Source: Pieris napi
Lineage: Eukaryota > Arthropoda > Insecta > Lepidoptera > Pieridae
Direction: 5' to 3'
Assembly (NCBI RefSeq): GCF_905475465.1
Contig: NC_062250.1
Span: 4,548,501 to 4,612,500, forward strand
DNA length: 64,000 nucleotides
In this document: piece after piece, positions 22,170-32,124 of the stretch
How the letters are laid out: each line of letters opens with the position of its first letter
Position numbering within the stretch: position 1 is the first letter of the stretch
The notes under the pieces: model-generated
Told to the model about the DNA's origin: nothing
What the model saw: only the letters and a program-made list of their open reading frames with translations
Databases searched by the model: none
Translations under genes and position numbers: made by a program

Positions 22170-25100
22170 CGCGGTATTCCTATACCGTGGTCCCCCTGCT
22201 AGATAACAGACGAGGCAATGGCGACCGAGCAGTGGCGGTATAACCACATACCTGACCAGAGGTCAGAAGAGGCTACAGCGGCCTTGGGGTTCAAATAACC
22301 CCTAAAAGAACTGGTGCAGAAGGCAACGGGAAACCACTGCAGCTAATCTCCCGAGAAAATCGTTATGGAAGTGGACACAAAAGAATCACGACTGCCATGC
22401 GAACCGCCTAGCCAGCGGCGCCGCGCCGCGTCCGGGGCGAGCGGTGGGAAATGGACTACCGGCCATGTTGGAGTAAGAGACCAGGCTCCACGTGGAAATA
22501 ATGCTACTGGAAACTCCGTCAAGTTACGAAAAATCCAGAAGATAGGCACGTGGAATGTTCGCGGGTTGCTAAAGCCCGGTAAACTTAATATCGTGGAGAG
22601 GGAAGTCACCAGATGTGGTTTATCCATTTGCGGTCTAACAGAAACGCACTGGAGAAGCAACGGGCACTTCTTTACCGACGCCCATGCTGTTTACTTTTCC
22701 AGTAGCGATGACAGTAGCCAAAACGGAGTAGCGATTCTAATTCCTAAGCATCAGAATAACAGTGTGATAGGGTATGAGGCAGTTAGCGACCGCATTATGT
22801 CTATGAAGCTCAAAGCGTCACCTGTAAACTTGAACCTAATACAGGCATATGCCCCCACTAGTGAAGCTCTACCCCTCGTACTGGAGAGTTTTTACCAAGA
22901 TTTACAAGCAACAATTGCCAAAATCCCTAATAGAGAGTTACTTATAATAATGGGTGATTTCAACGCAAAAATTGGCGCAAACTCTGCCCAGTACAGCAAA
23001 TCAGTGGGAAACTTCGGACTTGGGGTACGTAACGAAAGAGGTGAAAGACTCATGCAGTTTGCAGACGAGAACAACATGGTAGTGGTGAACAGTCTATTCC
23101 AACACCATCCCCGTAGACTGTTCACCTGGACGTCACCTGGAGGTAGAACCAAAAATCAGATCGACTACATACTGATAAGATCACGTTGGCGCACCTCTAT
23201 TCTTAATGCCCACACGCTTCCTGGGGCTGATTGTGGTTCCGATCACGAAGTCGTTATCGCAAAGATGAGGTTGAAGCTCAAAGCCGCTCGATCCTCCAAG
23301 AAGACAAGACGGATTGAAGTAGCAGATAACGAGAAATTCACTACAGCCATTGAGCGGAGTTGGACAGATTGGACAGTTGTAAACCACACCGAAGCTACAC
23401 CAGACACGCTATGGAATAAGGCTAAAGAACTCATCCAAAATGCAGTCACGGAGTCTAGTCCGGGATCAGAAACGCGCAAACGTCAACACTGGATGACGGA
23501 CAGTACCCTTGCCCTTATAGAAGAGAGGCGCTTTAAGAAAGCCGCAGGAGCAGACATAAGAGAACTGAATCGGCTGTCTGCTAACATCCAAGCCTGCTGC
23601 AGGCGAGACCATAATTCCCACCTTCATAGCATTTGTGACGAACTTGAAAAACATGCTATGAAGCACGAGTCTAGAGACCTTTACCACAAAATTCGTCTAA
23701 TTACTAAATCTCTACCTGCTAAAACCTGGGCTATCGAGAACGACAAAAATGAAGTGGTAACAGAACTCGAACAGATCTCTGAAACGTGGAGGAGCTATTG
23801 CCAGTCATTGTTCCTGGATCCGCAGTCGCGACTGTCTATAAGCACAGAACCAGAGCCAGAGAATTTGGAACCAGACATCCTTTTGTCCGAAGTAAGAACT
23901 GCCATAAAACACCTGAAAAGCAAAAAAGCAACTGGCAGAGATGCAATTCCTATAGAGACAATTAAAGCCTTAGGAGAACGTGGCGACCAGATGTTTCATC
24001 TCATCTGCAATAAGGTGTGGCAGACAGGAGTTTGGCCTTCAGAATGGACACACACTATATTCACACCCCTGCATAAGAAGGGCTCAACGAAGAAATGTAA
24101 CAATTACCGCCTCATTGCTCTGATACCACACGCTAGCAAAATTTTGTTACATATTCTCAACGAGCGCCTGAAAGCCTACCTCTCTAAGGAGATCGCTCCG
24201 GAACAGGCCGGTTTTGTCAAGGGGAAAGGCACTCGGGAACAAATTCTTATTTTACGCCAGATCATAGAGAAGTCAAGAGAATTTAATAAGCCCGTGTTCA
24301 TTTGCTTTGTTGATTTCTCAAAAGCATTCGACTCTGTGAGATGGCCGGTGCTGTGGAAGACTCTGCTAGACATGGGTACACCAAAACATCTTGTGCACCT
24401 TTTGAGACGGCTTTATGAAGAAGGCACAGCTTCAGTACGCACAGATGATGTCCTATCAGGTGATTTCCATCCTAGTGCTGGAGTACGCCAGGGTTGCATA
24501 ATATCACCGCTCTTATTCAACGTGTACACGGAGCTAATAATGCGCATCACTTTGGAAGACTGGACAGACGGTGTAACAATTGGTGGATACAGAATTGCGA
24601 ACCTGCGTTACGCGGATGATACCACTTTGCTTGCATCCAGTTCGCAACACTTGGAAGAGCTTCTGTCAAGGATGGAACGAGTGAGCCATGAGTTTGGACT
24701 AAAGATAAATCGCAGCAAAACCAAGGTGATGATTGTTGACCGTGCCAGAAATAATTCGCCTCAAGTTACTCAAATCGCGAAATGCAACGTGGTCCAATCT
24801 TATGTTTATCTTGGGGCTCAGATTTCAAGCCATGGCGGATGCATCGATGAGGTCAAACGACGTATGGGCATCACAAGAACGGCGATGGACAAGATGAAAA
24901 AAATATGGAGAAACAGGAATATAACAAAAGCCACGAAGACCAGGCTCGTGAAGACACTTATATTCCCCATATTTCTGTACGCAGCTGAAACGTGGACCTT
25001 GCGAGATGTGGAAAAGCAGAAAATAGACGCTCTGGAAATGTGGTGCTGGAGGAGAATGCTTGGGGTTTCGTGGACCGAGTTTCGTACAAACGTCTCGATA

Positions 25101-25438
25101 CTTCAAGAACTCGGTATTAAGCAGCGTCTGTTTTCAACAGTACAATCTCGCATCCTTACATTCTTCGGTCACGTATCTCGGCGTGGTGATCAGTCCATCG
25201 AACGCCTTGTCGTCCAGGGGAAGGTGGAAGGCACTAGACCGCGCGGAAGGTCACCTACGCGTTGGACTGACCAAATTAAGTCGGCCGTAGGAGACTCTGT
25301 CAATCAATGCAACAGGATGACCACTGATAGGCGACGATGGCAAAATGTCGTAAAACGCATCACATCTGCCCCTACTACTACAACTACTTCCTAGCGATCA
25401 CGACCGCTCTGTCAAGAGTGCACCGAATAGGAAGAAGA
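22170..25438 (+). mobile_element. Apparently full-length non-LTR retrotransposon (LINE), RTE-like
   Basis: The element has a ~195-bp 5' untranslated segment, one 1009-codon open frame (22365-25394) and a very short 3' segment (~45 bp) ending in a GAAGAAGAAG repeat. There is no LTR. A single ORF with an AP endonuclease followed by reverse transcriptase, plus a short 3'UTR with a simple-repeat tail, fits the RTE/BovB/Proto2 group. That assignment is an inference. A 9-bp candidate target duplication (AGATGGACA) brackets it. The intact frame, presence of all visible catalytic residues and clean duplication together suggest a young, possibly active copy. Confidence 0.8.
22365..25394 (+). CDS. LINE endonuclease/reverse transcriptase
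   Basis: This 1009-residue protein would copy its own RNA into genomic DNA by target-primed reverse transcription. Residues ~58-300 form an AP-type endonuclease with the expected catalytic landmarks: GTWNVRG (N64), TETHW (E93), GDFN (197-200), DYIL (267-270) and SDH (292-294). Residues ~500-800 form the reverse transcriptase. KKATGRDAIP precedes motif A, FVDFSKAFDS (D650), and the catalytic YADD is at 749-752. The C-terminus has GRSPTRWTDQI and RRRWQNVVKRI, then a short threonine run. I chose the first ATG at 22365; the leader before it contains no longer frame. Insect gene sets often label such ORFs 'craniofacial development protein 2-like', which is a misnomer. The frame has no stop or shift. 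Confidence 0.9.
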   Translation: MEVDTKESRLPCEPPSQRRRAASGASGGKWTTGHVGVRDQAPRGNNATGNSVKLRKIQKIGTWNVRGLLKPGKLNIVEREVTRCGLSICGLTETHWRSNGHFFTDAHAVYFSSSDDSSQNGVAILIPKHQNNSVIGYEAVSDRIMSMKLKASPVNLNLIQAYAPTSEALPLVLESFYQDLQATIAKIPNRELLIIMGDFNAKIGANSAQYSKSVGNFGLGVRNERGERLMQFADENNMVVVNSLFQHHPRRLFTWTSPGGRTKNQIDYILIRSRWRTSILNAHTLPGADCGSDHEVVIAKMRLKLKAARSSKKTRRIEVADNEKFTTAIERSWTDWTVVNHTEATPDTLWNKAKELIQNAVTESSPGSETRKRQHWMTDSTLALIEERRFKKAAGADIRELNRLSANIQACCRRDHNSHLHSICDELEKHAMKHESRDLYHKIRLITKSLPAKTWAIENDKNEVVTELEQISETWRSYCQSLFLDPQSRLSISTEPEPENLEPDILLSEVRTAIKHLKSKKATGRDAIPIETIKALGERGDQMFHLICNKVWQTGVWPSEWTHTIFTPLHKKGSTKKCNNYRLIALIPHASKILLHILNERLKAYLSKEIAPEQAGFVKGKGTREQILILRQIIEKSREFNKPVFICFVDFSKAFDSVRWPVLWKTLLDMGTPKHLVHLLRRLYEEGTASVRTDDVLSGDFHPSAGVRQGCIISPLLFNVYTELIMRITLEDWTDGVTIGGYRIANLRYADDTTLLASSSQHLEELLSRMERVSHEFGLKINRSKTKVMIVDRARNNSPQVTQIAKCNVVQSYVYLGAQISSHGGCIDEVKRRMGITRTAMDKMKKIWRNRNITKATKTRLVKTLIFPIFLYAAETWTLRDVEKQKIDALEMWCWRRMLGVSWTEFRTNVSILQELGIKQRLFSTVQSRILTFFGHVSRRGDQSIERLVVQGKVEGTRPRGRSPTRWTDQIKSAVGDSVNQCNRMTTDRRRWQNVVKRITSAPTTTTTS

Positions 25439-25447
25439 AGATGGACA
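25439..25447 (+). repeat. Candidate 3' target site duplication of the LINE
   Basis: AGATGGACA is identical to 22161-22169. Confidence 0.55.
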
Positions 25448-27363
25448 TATAAAAATAAACGATTTATGAGATGCATCCCTGAATGAAAATATGATTACCA
25501 CTGTTTAACCGACTTTAAAAACAGAAGATCAATTTTGAATACAATCAAGCAGCCTCAGTCTATGGAGTAATCTCGATTTTGGTATGTAAGGCATTTATAA
25601 CAAAACCTTTATGCAATCACGTTTAATCAATTTTCGTATGATTTAAGTCTCTGAAAACAACCGTGACGAAACGTTTTCCAGCTTTTAGCTCAGTCTCTAA
25701 GTTATTCTCAACGGATCCGTATGAAATAAATGTCGATTCAATGGATATATATATATTATCATATAAAAAGAAACATGAAATATGTCTGTAAAGGCGTTTA
25801 ACACATGATCGTAAATCAAAAGTCAAATCAATAAATCAAAAATAAATGAAACTTAAAATAATTATCCAACAAAAACTGGGCTGCGGTATACACAACATGC
25901 CAGTCAAAACTCGTCAATTATAAATAGCACTGAAGAATAATTGTCTACATATTTAATCGTAAAAACTTGATCCAAACGGATGCATTAACGCATAGTAAAC
26001 AATTAATAAGAAGAATTAATGAAGGGCATGTTCTGACAAACTATTCGCGAATATCACAGGTGTTCCAAGCTCACTAGAATTTCCCGTTCTTAAACAATTA
26101 GTACCAACGGAAATATCAACCCATAATCGCGTTCTTCCCTTCCATTATCAAAAATTACTATTGCAATTCGACGTCGATGGGCGTAACGAAACTTCAAATT
26201 AAATGTTATATCAAATATTATTTGCGAGCGTAATCTGAGTAGCACGTGTACAATTTAGTTTTGGAACATAAAAATTTGTTTCTTATGCATTTGAGTATAA
26301 AATACGTGTCATAAGACATCACATGGCTTGCTATTAATAATAGGTAAGAGGTAGATAGTTTATAGTTAAAGATGATAGAGACTTAGCTAGGCGTATTCCA
26401 CAGATATATCGGTTCATACAAGATACTTAGGGCTATATACGTAAAGGAAAACAGTAAGGAACCAGGATCTAAATAAAACAATCGTATACAAAATAACGGG
26501 AGCCGATTGTGTACCAATTTCAAACCGAAAAATTACTTGTACCTACCCATTTTTGAGCCGCTCTAATAAAGTATTTATTAAAATTTCTATTCTAATTTAT
26601 TATTCTAGTTAGTTATAATTAGATGGGCGGCAGTGAGCGATTTTCTATTGGAAAAATTATGACTGTTTAATAGGGATATTTATAACACACTAATGGCCTA
26701 ACCGGAAATTATTTAATGTCTAAAACTTTCAGTTTAACATTTAAGTATGTAGATTGTAAATGTATGTAAAATCATAATAATGAGAAATTATTTATTTTAT
26801 ATATTTATTAAATTATTCGATACAAACAATGTTTATTAAATGTATTGTTGTTATTTAATGCTGAGCCAGGGCCAATTACAGCCACAGCACACACGCATTA
26901 CACACTTGAACCGAATGGGAAAAGGGTTTTTTTTTATTTCTTATTATATCTTTTATTTTATTTATTTCTTTGATTATTGTTATTTTATGTGTGTTTTTGT
27001 TAGAAATAAATGTTGTCTATGGATTTTAGATAGACTCTTCAAATTTCAAACAATATTTTTCAGAGGTTTTGGTAAAAAACACAGTGACATTCAATCACTA
27101 ATATCATAAATCCATTTGCGTCACAGAAATACTTGACAAAATCCAATCACAAAACTTATACAATTTATTGGATCTCTTGCGTTTAAAGCAATCAATTGTT
27201 TTTATATTTGTTGATGTCGGATCCGTCAACTTTAATCACAAGATTTCTCTGAACCCAAGTAAAGAATGCATTTATGAATGAAATCGCCTTTTTAAAAGTT
27301 GTGTCTGCAACAAATGCTAACGTCAACAACTTAGTATTGTCTTTGATTAACATAACCTTTACA
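25448..27363. other. AT-rich non-coding stretch
   Basis: No gene is recognised. The short frames at 25623-25826 and 26840-27109 are T/A-rich without domains. Confidence 0.4.
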
Positions 27364-27525
27364 CATTTAAAGAAAAACGCTTTTACCGGATTAATCTTAT
27401 GTATTATTATAAATTTACAATTATTTGACATAATTTTAAATTTATCCGACGTTTCGCGTGCTTTACAGCGTGCGTGGTCACGGTGACCACGGTACGGTGG
27501 TGGTTGTTGGTGTCAACAACTTATT
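27364..27525 (+). repeat. Interspersed repeat fragment with ATCCGACGTTTCGCG motif
   Basis: It contains TTTATCCGACGTTTCGCGTG, CTTTACAGCGTGCGTGGTC and, at 27474-27490, a perfect 8-bp inverted repeat GTGGTCAC-G-GTGACCAC. From memory this block recurs across lepidopteran genomes. The open frame at 27274-27486 runs through it and is not a gene. Confidence 0.45.
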
Positions 27526-27759
27526 TAAGTTGAAATAGCGATAGAAAAAGATCTTTTGAACATCTATCATTCTTCTAAGGAACATATTCGAATTAATGAT
27601 AAAACTATGCTTTTTCCACAATACTTATTAATATACCTAATTGCAGTTATTACTAAGTCACTTCTTTAAAGTAACACATTTGAAATATGCATTTTAATAT
27701 TAGGTACTTCAATTTTAAAGCTAGCTTAAAATCCTTTGTATTTGAAAACAATAAAACAC

Positions 27760-28391
27760 AAAAGTTTGAAATATAAAATTTATTTTTTCCGACGGAAATA
27801 CTTTTTACAGCTTTCTGCTACAGCTTTATATTATTAGGAATCTTTTATCCTTAGGTGCTAGAGAACTACAGTTTATATTTACAAATCTACTACTTTACCT
27901 TATCCAGGCATGTAACGAAAACTTCGAAATCATTTCAGCTAAAAAGGCACAATGTTTATTTAAACAATGTCTTATACAACGTACAATATACTTAAAACTA
28001 ATGACTAGATAGAATATTAAAACGTAACATTAAAGTAATTCTTATTGGAAGTAATGCTAAGGCTACCTAAAGGCACAGCGTTTAATAAGTCTTTACAATT
28101 AAACTAAATGCTTCTATGGAACAAGGAATATTTCAGTCTTAATGCTGCGATTCCATACATGTATGAAATGTAAGCGGAGTCTTCAGTCGTTCGTTCGCTC
28201 GGCGGAATGCATCGATGGGGTCGTTATAGTCTACCATTATCCCCTCTCATTAGGAATACACTGATTGCGCTTAATTAGAGGTTCACTCGGAGTCCCTTGC
28301 GCTCCGACGCTCAGTTTCTTCTTAAATCGTCATTTTTTCACAACCAATAGCGGCTCATTGCCTTCACTTTGATCACCGGCAACATGAGTAT
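27760..28391 (-). other. ASH: Predicted 3'UTR exon of the achaete-scute homologue
   Basis: On the minus strand a textbook acceptor (pyrimidine tract TTCTTTCTCCTTTTTT followed by CAG at 28394-28392) starts an exon at 28391. It would join the donor right after the ASH stop codon. The exon is not needed for coding. Its longest start-proximal frame is ~16 codons. Poly(A) signals on the minus strand are at 28086-28081 (ATTAAA), 27960-27955 (AATAAA) and 27784-27779 (AATAAA), so its end is uncertain; the distal site gives ~630 nt. Confidence 0.5.
27779..27784 (-). terminator. Distal poly(A) signal AATAAA
   Basis: AATAAA on the minus strand, ~600 nt into the predicted last exon of the achaete-scute homologue. 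Two upstream alternatives exist at 27955-27960 and 28081-28086. Confidence 0.4.
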
Positions 28392-29104
28392 CTGAAAAAA
28401 GGAGAAAGAACGTTAATAAATTGAAGAGGAAAAAGCAGAAATTCACGTTTTATTGTCGCTATAAAATCCACATAAGTTCCACTCAACTGGTTTATCACCA
28501 GATGTTTGCTCGGGATTTAGCAAATATTGTAACACGTGTGCTTCCCTATCGTATATTTCCTCTTAACATTTCGTCTTCCGGTACACGAAATTAATGGGCT
28601 ACAAGAGGTGCTGACTTTTTGCGGGACGCAATTTCGCGAAGCCCCTGAATTTTGTGAGTGGACCGGGTCATGTGGCGGAGTACGTCGCTGACCGGATGCA
28701 CCTTATTGATTTAAGATAAATCAGCAAAGATGAGGTGCACATAACCTGTTTCCACTTGTAGCAAATCAGAGCAATCATATGCGACCACTTGTTATTAGAA
28801 TACACCACTTTTTATGTGCAATTTTCCCACTATATGCGGGGCGAACCACAACGTTGTTAGATGTAATTGCTGTTTGGTCATTGAAATTATGAAGACATGC
28901 GGGTTTTGTCTAGCCTATTAAGTTTAATTTTAAACAAGATAACAGTCTAAACTTTACTACCAATAATATGCGGCAGTAAATTCCGGAGCGATATTTTTAA
29001 TTCTTTGTCAGAGACACCCTATTGTGTATAATATGTGATCGTGACAATGAATAGATAAAGGTCTATGGCGATGGTTCAATGCGTAAGCATAATAGATACC
29101 TAGG

Positions 29105-30058
29105 GTAGACCGAGGCGAATCGGATCACAGGGCGAATCGGATCAAAATTAGAAATCTGTTGATAATTCAAATATCACAATCACATAGAACGCACTCAACC
29201 GGCGTTTTATGTCTCTTCATTTACTGAGCACCTCCCGACATAAGCAGTATTTCGATCGCGCTTGTGGATCAGTGGCAATGCCGATCGTCAGCCACTCGGT
29301 TTTTTGTGTGTGTCGCAATTTGGCGCTCATCTAAGGTACGCGTACTTACGATTTCTGTGTCATATGACGGATTTGTCTTAAAATTCAACTACATTGGCTT
29401 ATATTGTTAAGCAAGGTGTTTATATTAAAGAACCAATTAGCTTTTAAGTATAATCTTAGAGGTTAACGTCTAAAATATTTATTTCAAAAGTCCTAATTAT
29501 GGGGCTAATCGGATCATATCCTTAGGGGCGAATTGGATGATACTTTTAAACTGATTGAGACATGTTTTAGGTTATTGATTCATATTTATTTCATGACCGC
29601 CGGAGAATGGTCTCAATAAAAAATGAAAGAGGCTGTAAATAAAGTCCAGAACAAAGAGTTTACCTTACGTAAAGCTGCTAAGATTTTTTCAGTACCGTTC
29701 ACGAGATTACAGAAAAAAAGGACCATATATATGTGAATTATGTGCCAATAATCAAAATTGATCTTATTATTATATATTTTTACTGATTCCAAAGTTATTT
29801 AACACTATACCTTAAAATTTTGTTATATGTTGTGTACGATCCGATTCACCCCGTAAGTTGGGGCGATTCGGATATTTTCCTTTTTTTAGTTTTTAATAGG
29901 TAATTAAGAGAATATATGTATGATTTAAGTTTTCAAATGTTTGTTTCATAGGTTATTAATACTTCTTACGATTTTATTAATAAAAATAACATTATATAAC
30001 ACTTTAGTATGATTTACTCAACCTCAAAGAAAAAGTGATCCGATTCGCCTCGGTCTAC
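29105..30058. mobile_element. Relic of a pogo/Tigger-like DNA transposon
   Basis: Perfect 24-bp inverted ends read GTAGACCGAGGCGAATCGGA plus TCAC (29105-29128 and, inverted, 30035-30058). TA dinucleotides lie next to both ends, as expected for the Tc1/mariner superfamily. Variants of GGGGCGAATCGGATCA recur inside at ~29129, 29493, 29525, 29838 and 29867, like subterminal transposase-binding repeats. A 37-codon open stretch (29623-29736, +) encodes a helix-turn-helix fragment. It lies inside the predicted 3'UTR intron of the neighbouring bHLH gene. Confidence 0.75.
29623..29736 (+). pseudogene. Psq/CENP-B-type helix-turn-helix fragment of a transposase
   Basis: The 37 codons read MKEAVNKVQNKEFTLRKAAK and then IFSVPFTRLQKKR. 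The A-V-x-x-V-x-x-x-x-x-T-L-R-K-A-A-x-x-x-x-V-P-x-T-x-L series matches the N-terminal psq-type DNA-binding helix-turn-helix of pogo/Tigger transposases. The DDE catalytic domain that should follow is missing. An in-frame stop also precedes the segment. It is therefore a remnant of a transposase, or part of a non-autonomous derivative. Confidence 0.65.
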
Positions 30059-30421
30059 TATATATGTGTTTACTTTTTGGCTCGCAAGGTACACGGTCCC
30101 AAATCTATTGAATTTGTGCAATATAAAGGAACGGACCTGACCCGGTAGGCAACCGTGACTAACGATAGAGCAAAAAGCTTAGTCGGCAACTTTATTGGCA
30201 ATAAAAAATTGAGATACCTGCGGGACTTTTTGAATTTATAAGGACACCGCGTTTTAGAGCGCTTCGTTGAAATCACTGATAACAAATGTAAACATAGTCG
30301 GGACAAAAACTGATAACAATTTCAGTACTGATGTCAAGGTTAAGCTATCATTTAGCTTCGAAAAATATTATATTATTCTTTAAATTTTAATATTATTATT
30401 AAAATAAATTGTTACCTTAGT

Positions 30422-31000
30422 TCACTGTTGTTGCCACCACGATATAACATCAAGAAGCTCTTCATCTTCAGGGCTCATGGGTTCGTAGGAATCATAGGTC
30501 TCATGACAATTAGCACTAGCTGAACTTTCTGATATTAGGGATGGTGCCGGAGACAGAGACTCTTCGGAGGAAGGTGGTGTCTGCGGTCCACTATTATTTA
30601 ATCCTATGCTCATTTGTGTTTCTGTGCAGCCTTCGTCGCTATCGTCCAGAAGCTTTTTCAAGCTTCTGATGTATTCAACTGCAAGCCGGAGGGTGTCAAC
30701 TTTGCTCAGTTTTCGGGAAGATCCTCTGCCGCCGGCTAGGGCTGCTGAAACAGCTGATGGTATGTGTTGACGAAGTGCCGCAAATCCATTGTTAACTTGC
30801 TTAACTCTATTCCGCTCTCTTGCGTTGCGCCGTGCTACCGAGGCAGGTGGAGCAGGGTATGTCTGTTGAAGATAGGTTTTCTTCTTACATCTTCCTGCGT
30901 CGGGAGCTGGGGCAAGTCGTCTTTGCGCCGAGTTTTGAAGCTGAGAAAGTTTCTGATTAACACCGAGATTTTGGTAAGCGTGTATCGTCGCCATGGGCAT
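30422..31000 (-). CDS. ASH: Achaete-scute homologue, proneural bHLH transcription factor
   Basis: This 192-residue protein belongs to the achaete-scute family. In insects these factors dimerise with Daughterless, bind E-boxes and commit cells to neural, bristle or scale-precursor fate. Residues ~56-120 are the bHLH: basic region RRNARERNRVKQVNNGF, helix 1 to RQHIPSAV, a glycine-rich loop GGRGSSRKLS, and helix 2 KVDTLRLAVEYIRSLKKLL. The C-terminus has the family's acidic-tryptophan signature SPEDEELLDVISWWQQQ. The start is the ATG at 31000 (G at -3); a second ATG two codons on (30994) is possible. The frame stays open to 31039 but begins there with GTG. The coding part has no intron, as usual for this family. 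Which of the lepidopteran ASH paralogues (ASH1-3 or asense) it is cannot be settled by eye. The Ac/Sc/L'sc-like short form is favoured by its small size. Confidence 0.93.
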   Translation of the reverse strand: MPMATIHAYQNLGVNQKLSQLQNSAQRRLAPAPDAGRCKKKTYLQQTYPAPPASVARRNARERNRVKQVNNGFAALRQHIPSAVSAALAGGRGSSRKLSKVDTLRLAVEYIRSLKKLLDDSDEGCTETQMSIGLNNSGPQTPPSSEESLSPAPSLISESSASANCHETYDSYEPMSPEDEELLDVISWWQQQ

Positions 31001-31192
31001 CGCGTATATATCGAAGTGTAGAGAGAGTATCGAGCGCACGTGTGCGTGCCGCGGTGGTCGTCAGTGGATTGGCGGAGGTGGCGTGCACCCCCGACTCTAA
31101 GTAGCGCACGCGGCGGTGGGGCGCGGGCCGCCGCACGCGCAGCGCACGGGCCGACCCTCCCCGCACGCTGCAGACCCTGTTTCATAAACTGA
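31001..31192 (-). promoter_or_regulatory. ASH: 5' leader and putative core promoter of ASH
   Basis: This GC- and CpG-rich stretch lies directly upstream of the start codon, against AT-rich DNA further out. On the minus strand an initiator-like TCAGTTTATG begins at 31192, with no TATA box ~30 bp upstream of it. A CACGTG E-box is at 31037-31042, within the leader. Open frames through this stretch on the minus strand (30835-31185 and 30957-31166) reflect its GC content and are not separate genes. The start site is a guess from motif and composition. Confidence 0.4.
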
Positions 31193-32120
31193 TCGTTAAC
31201 GTCAAAAAAAGTTTGCTAAGTTTGTGTTCTAATGATCGTATTGATTTTTTAGGAAAAGATTTTAAAATAAAATGTAATTTTAACAAATTATGTACTTGAT
31301 AGTAATTTTAGCCGTTATTAGGTTGTTTATGTTTTAATTGAAAATTTAATCAATACAGTAATGCTAAGAATATTATTTATGTAACAATTATTTTAACTTT
31401 ATTTTTGCATGGATATATTTTCAGTAATTTTTTAAAGTACTTAAAAAGCTATAATAAAATTAAGGTTTTATTTAAGACCTATTAAAATCATCTATTTAGA
31501 ATAAAAAAAAGAACTTCTCAATCTAAATCAAGAATTGATTTCTCTTATAACCCTTAATCGCTAGTCGACTTATGAAATATATCTATCGGATCAGCTACTT
31601 GTTGCGCACAGATCAAAATACACCGACACTTATTATGCCATAGAGTATAGACGCACTGCGCGCGCGCCGCTATTGTTGCACGTTGTTACGCATAATTATC
31701 CTGTCCATTGCCTTGTTCGGAAGACAAGATCTCCTCAGATCTATTTAGAAGTCGTTAGGCCGAATGGTGGCTGTAAACGCGTTGGCGCTATACGGCCCCA
31801 TTAAACTTTTGGAAATTTTATTTCATTAATGAGTAATATAAACTTTTATGTCTAGTATGTGCTTGGTGTAATTGGTTGCTACATATCGTAATACATTTAT
31901 TCCCATAAGAAGGGTTAATTATAAGGGATGCGCCTACGCATGGACAGGTGCGTAGAAGTTGTCTTTAGTCATGCCGCGCCTTTATTGCAGTACAAAATCT
32001 AAAACTATAGAAAATAGTAAAACTCCATCGTATTATATATATTCGTTCTTGGGATATAATTAAATTTGCTAAGTAAGAAACTATTCGACTATAGTTAAGT
32101 TCTTCGATACTATGTATCAT
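31193..32120. other. Upstream flank of ASH, possible regulatory DNA
   Basis: No gene is recognised. A moderately GC-rich block at about 31640-31800 contains GCGCGCGCGCCGC and could be regulatory. The rest is AT-rich. Confidence 0.3.
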
Positions 32121-32124
32121 TATG

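Larger units (their letters stand above)
28392..30415 (-). other. ASH: Predicted 3'UTR intron of the achaete-scute homologue
   Basis: The donor CTAAG/GTAACA begins at 30415, six nucleotides past the stop codon (TGA, 30424-30422). The acceptor TTTTTTCAG ends at 28392. The 2024-bp intron contains the pogo-like relic at 29105-30058 and a GC-richer segment at 28600-28760. Because the stop lies within 50 nt of the junction, the transcript would not be a nonsense-mediated-decay target. Confidence 0.5.

Noticed and set aside
22892..25290. Several 65-93 residue frames inside the LINE, both strands
   Set aside because: They are shadows of the 1009-codon reverse-transcriptase frame.
31001..31039. N-terminal extension of the achaete-scute frame to 31039
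   Set aside because: The codon at 31039-31037 is GTG, not ATG. In an animal gene the first ATG at 31000 is the likelier start.
30835..31185. 116- and 69-residue frames on the minus strand overlapping ASH
   Set aside because: They run in other frames through the CpG-rich leader and the start of the bHLH gene. Arginine/alanine-rich low-complexity peptides are expected from such DNA.
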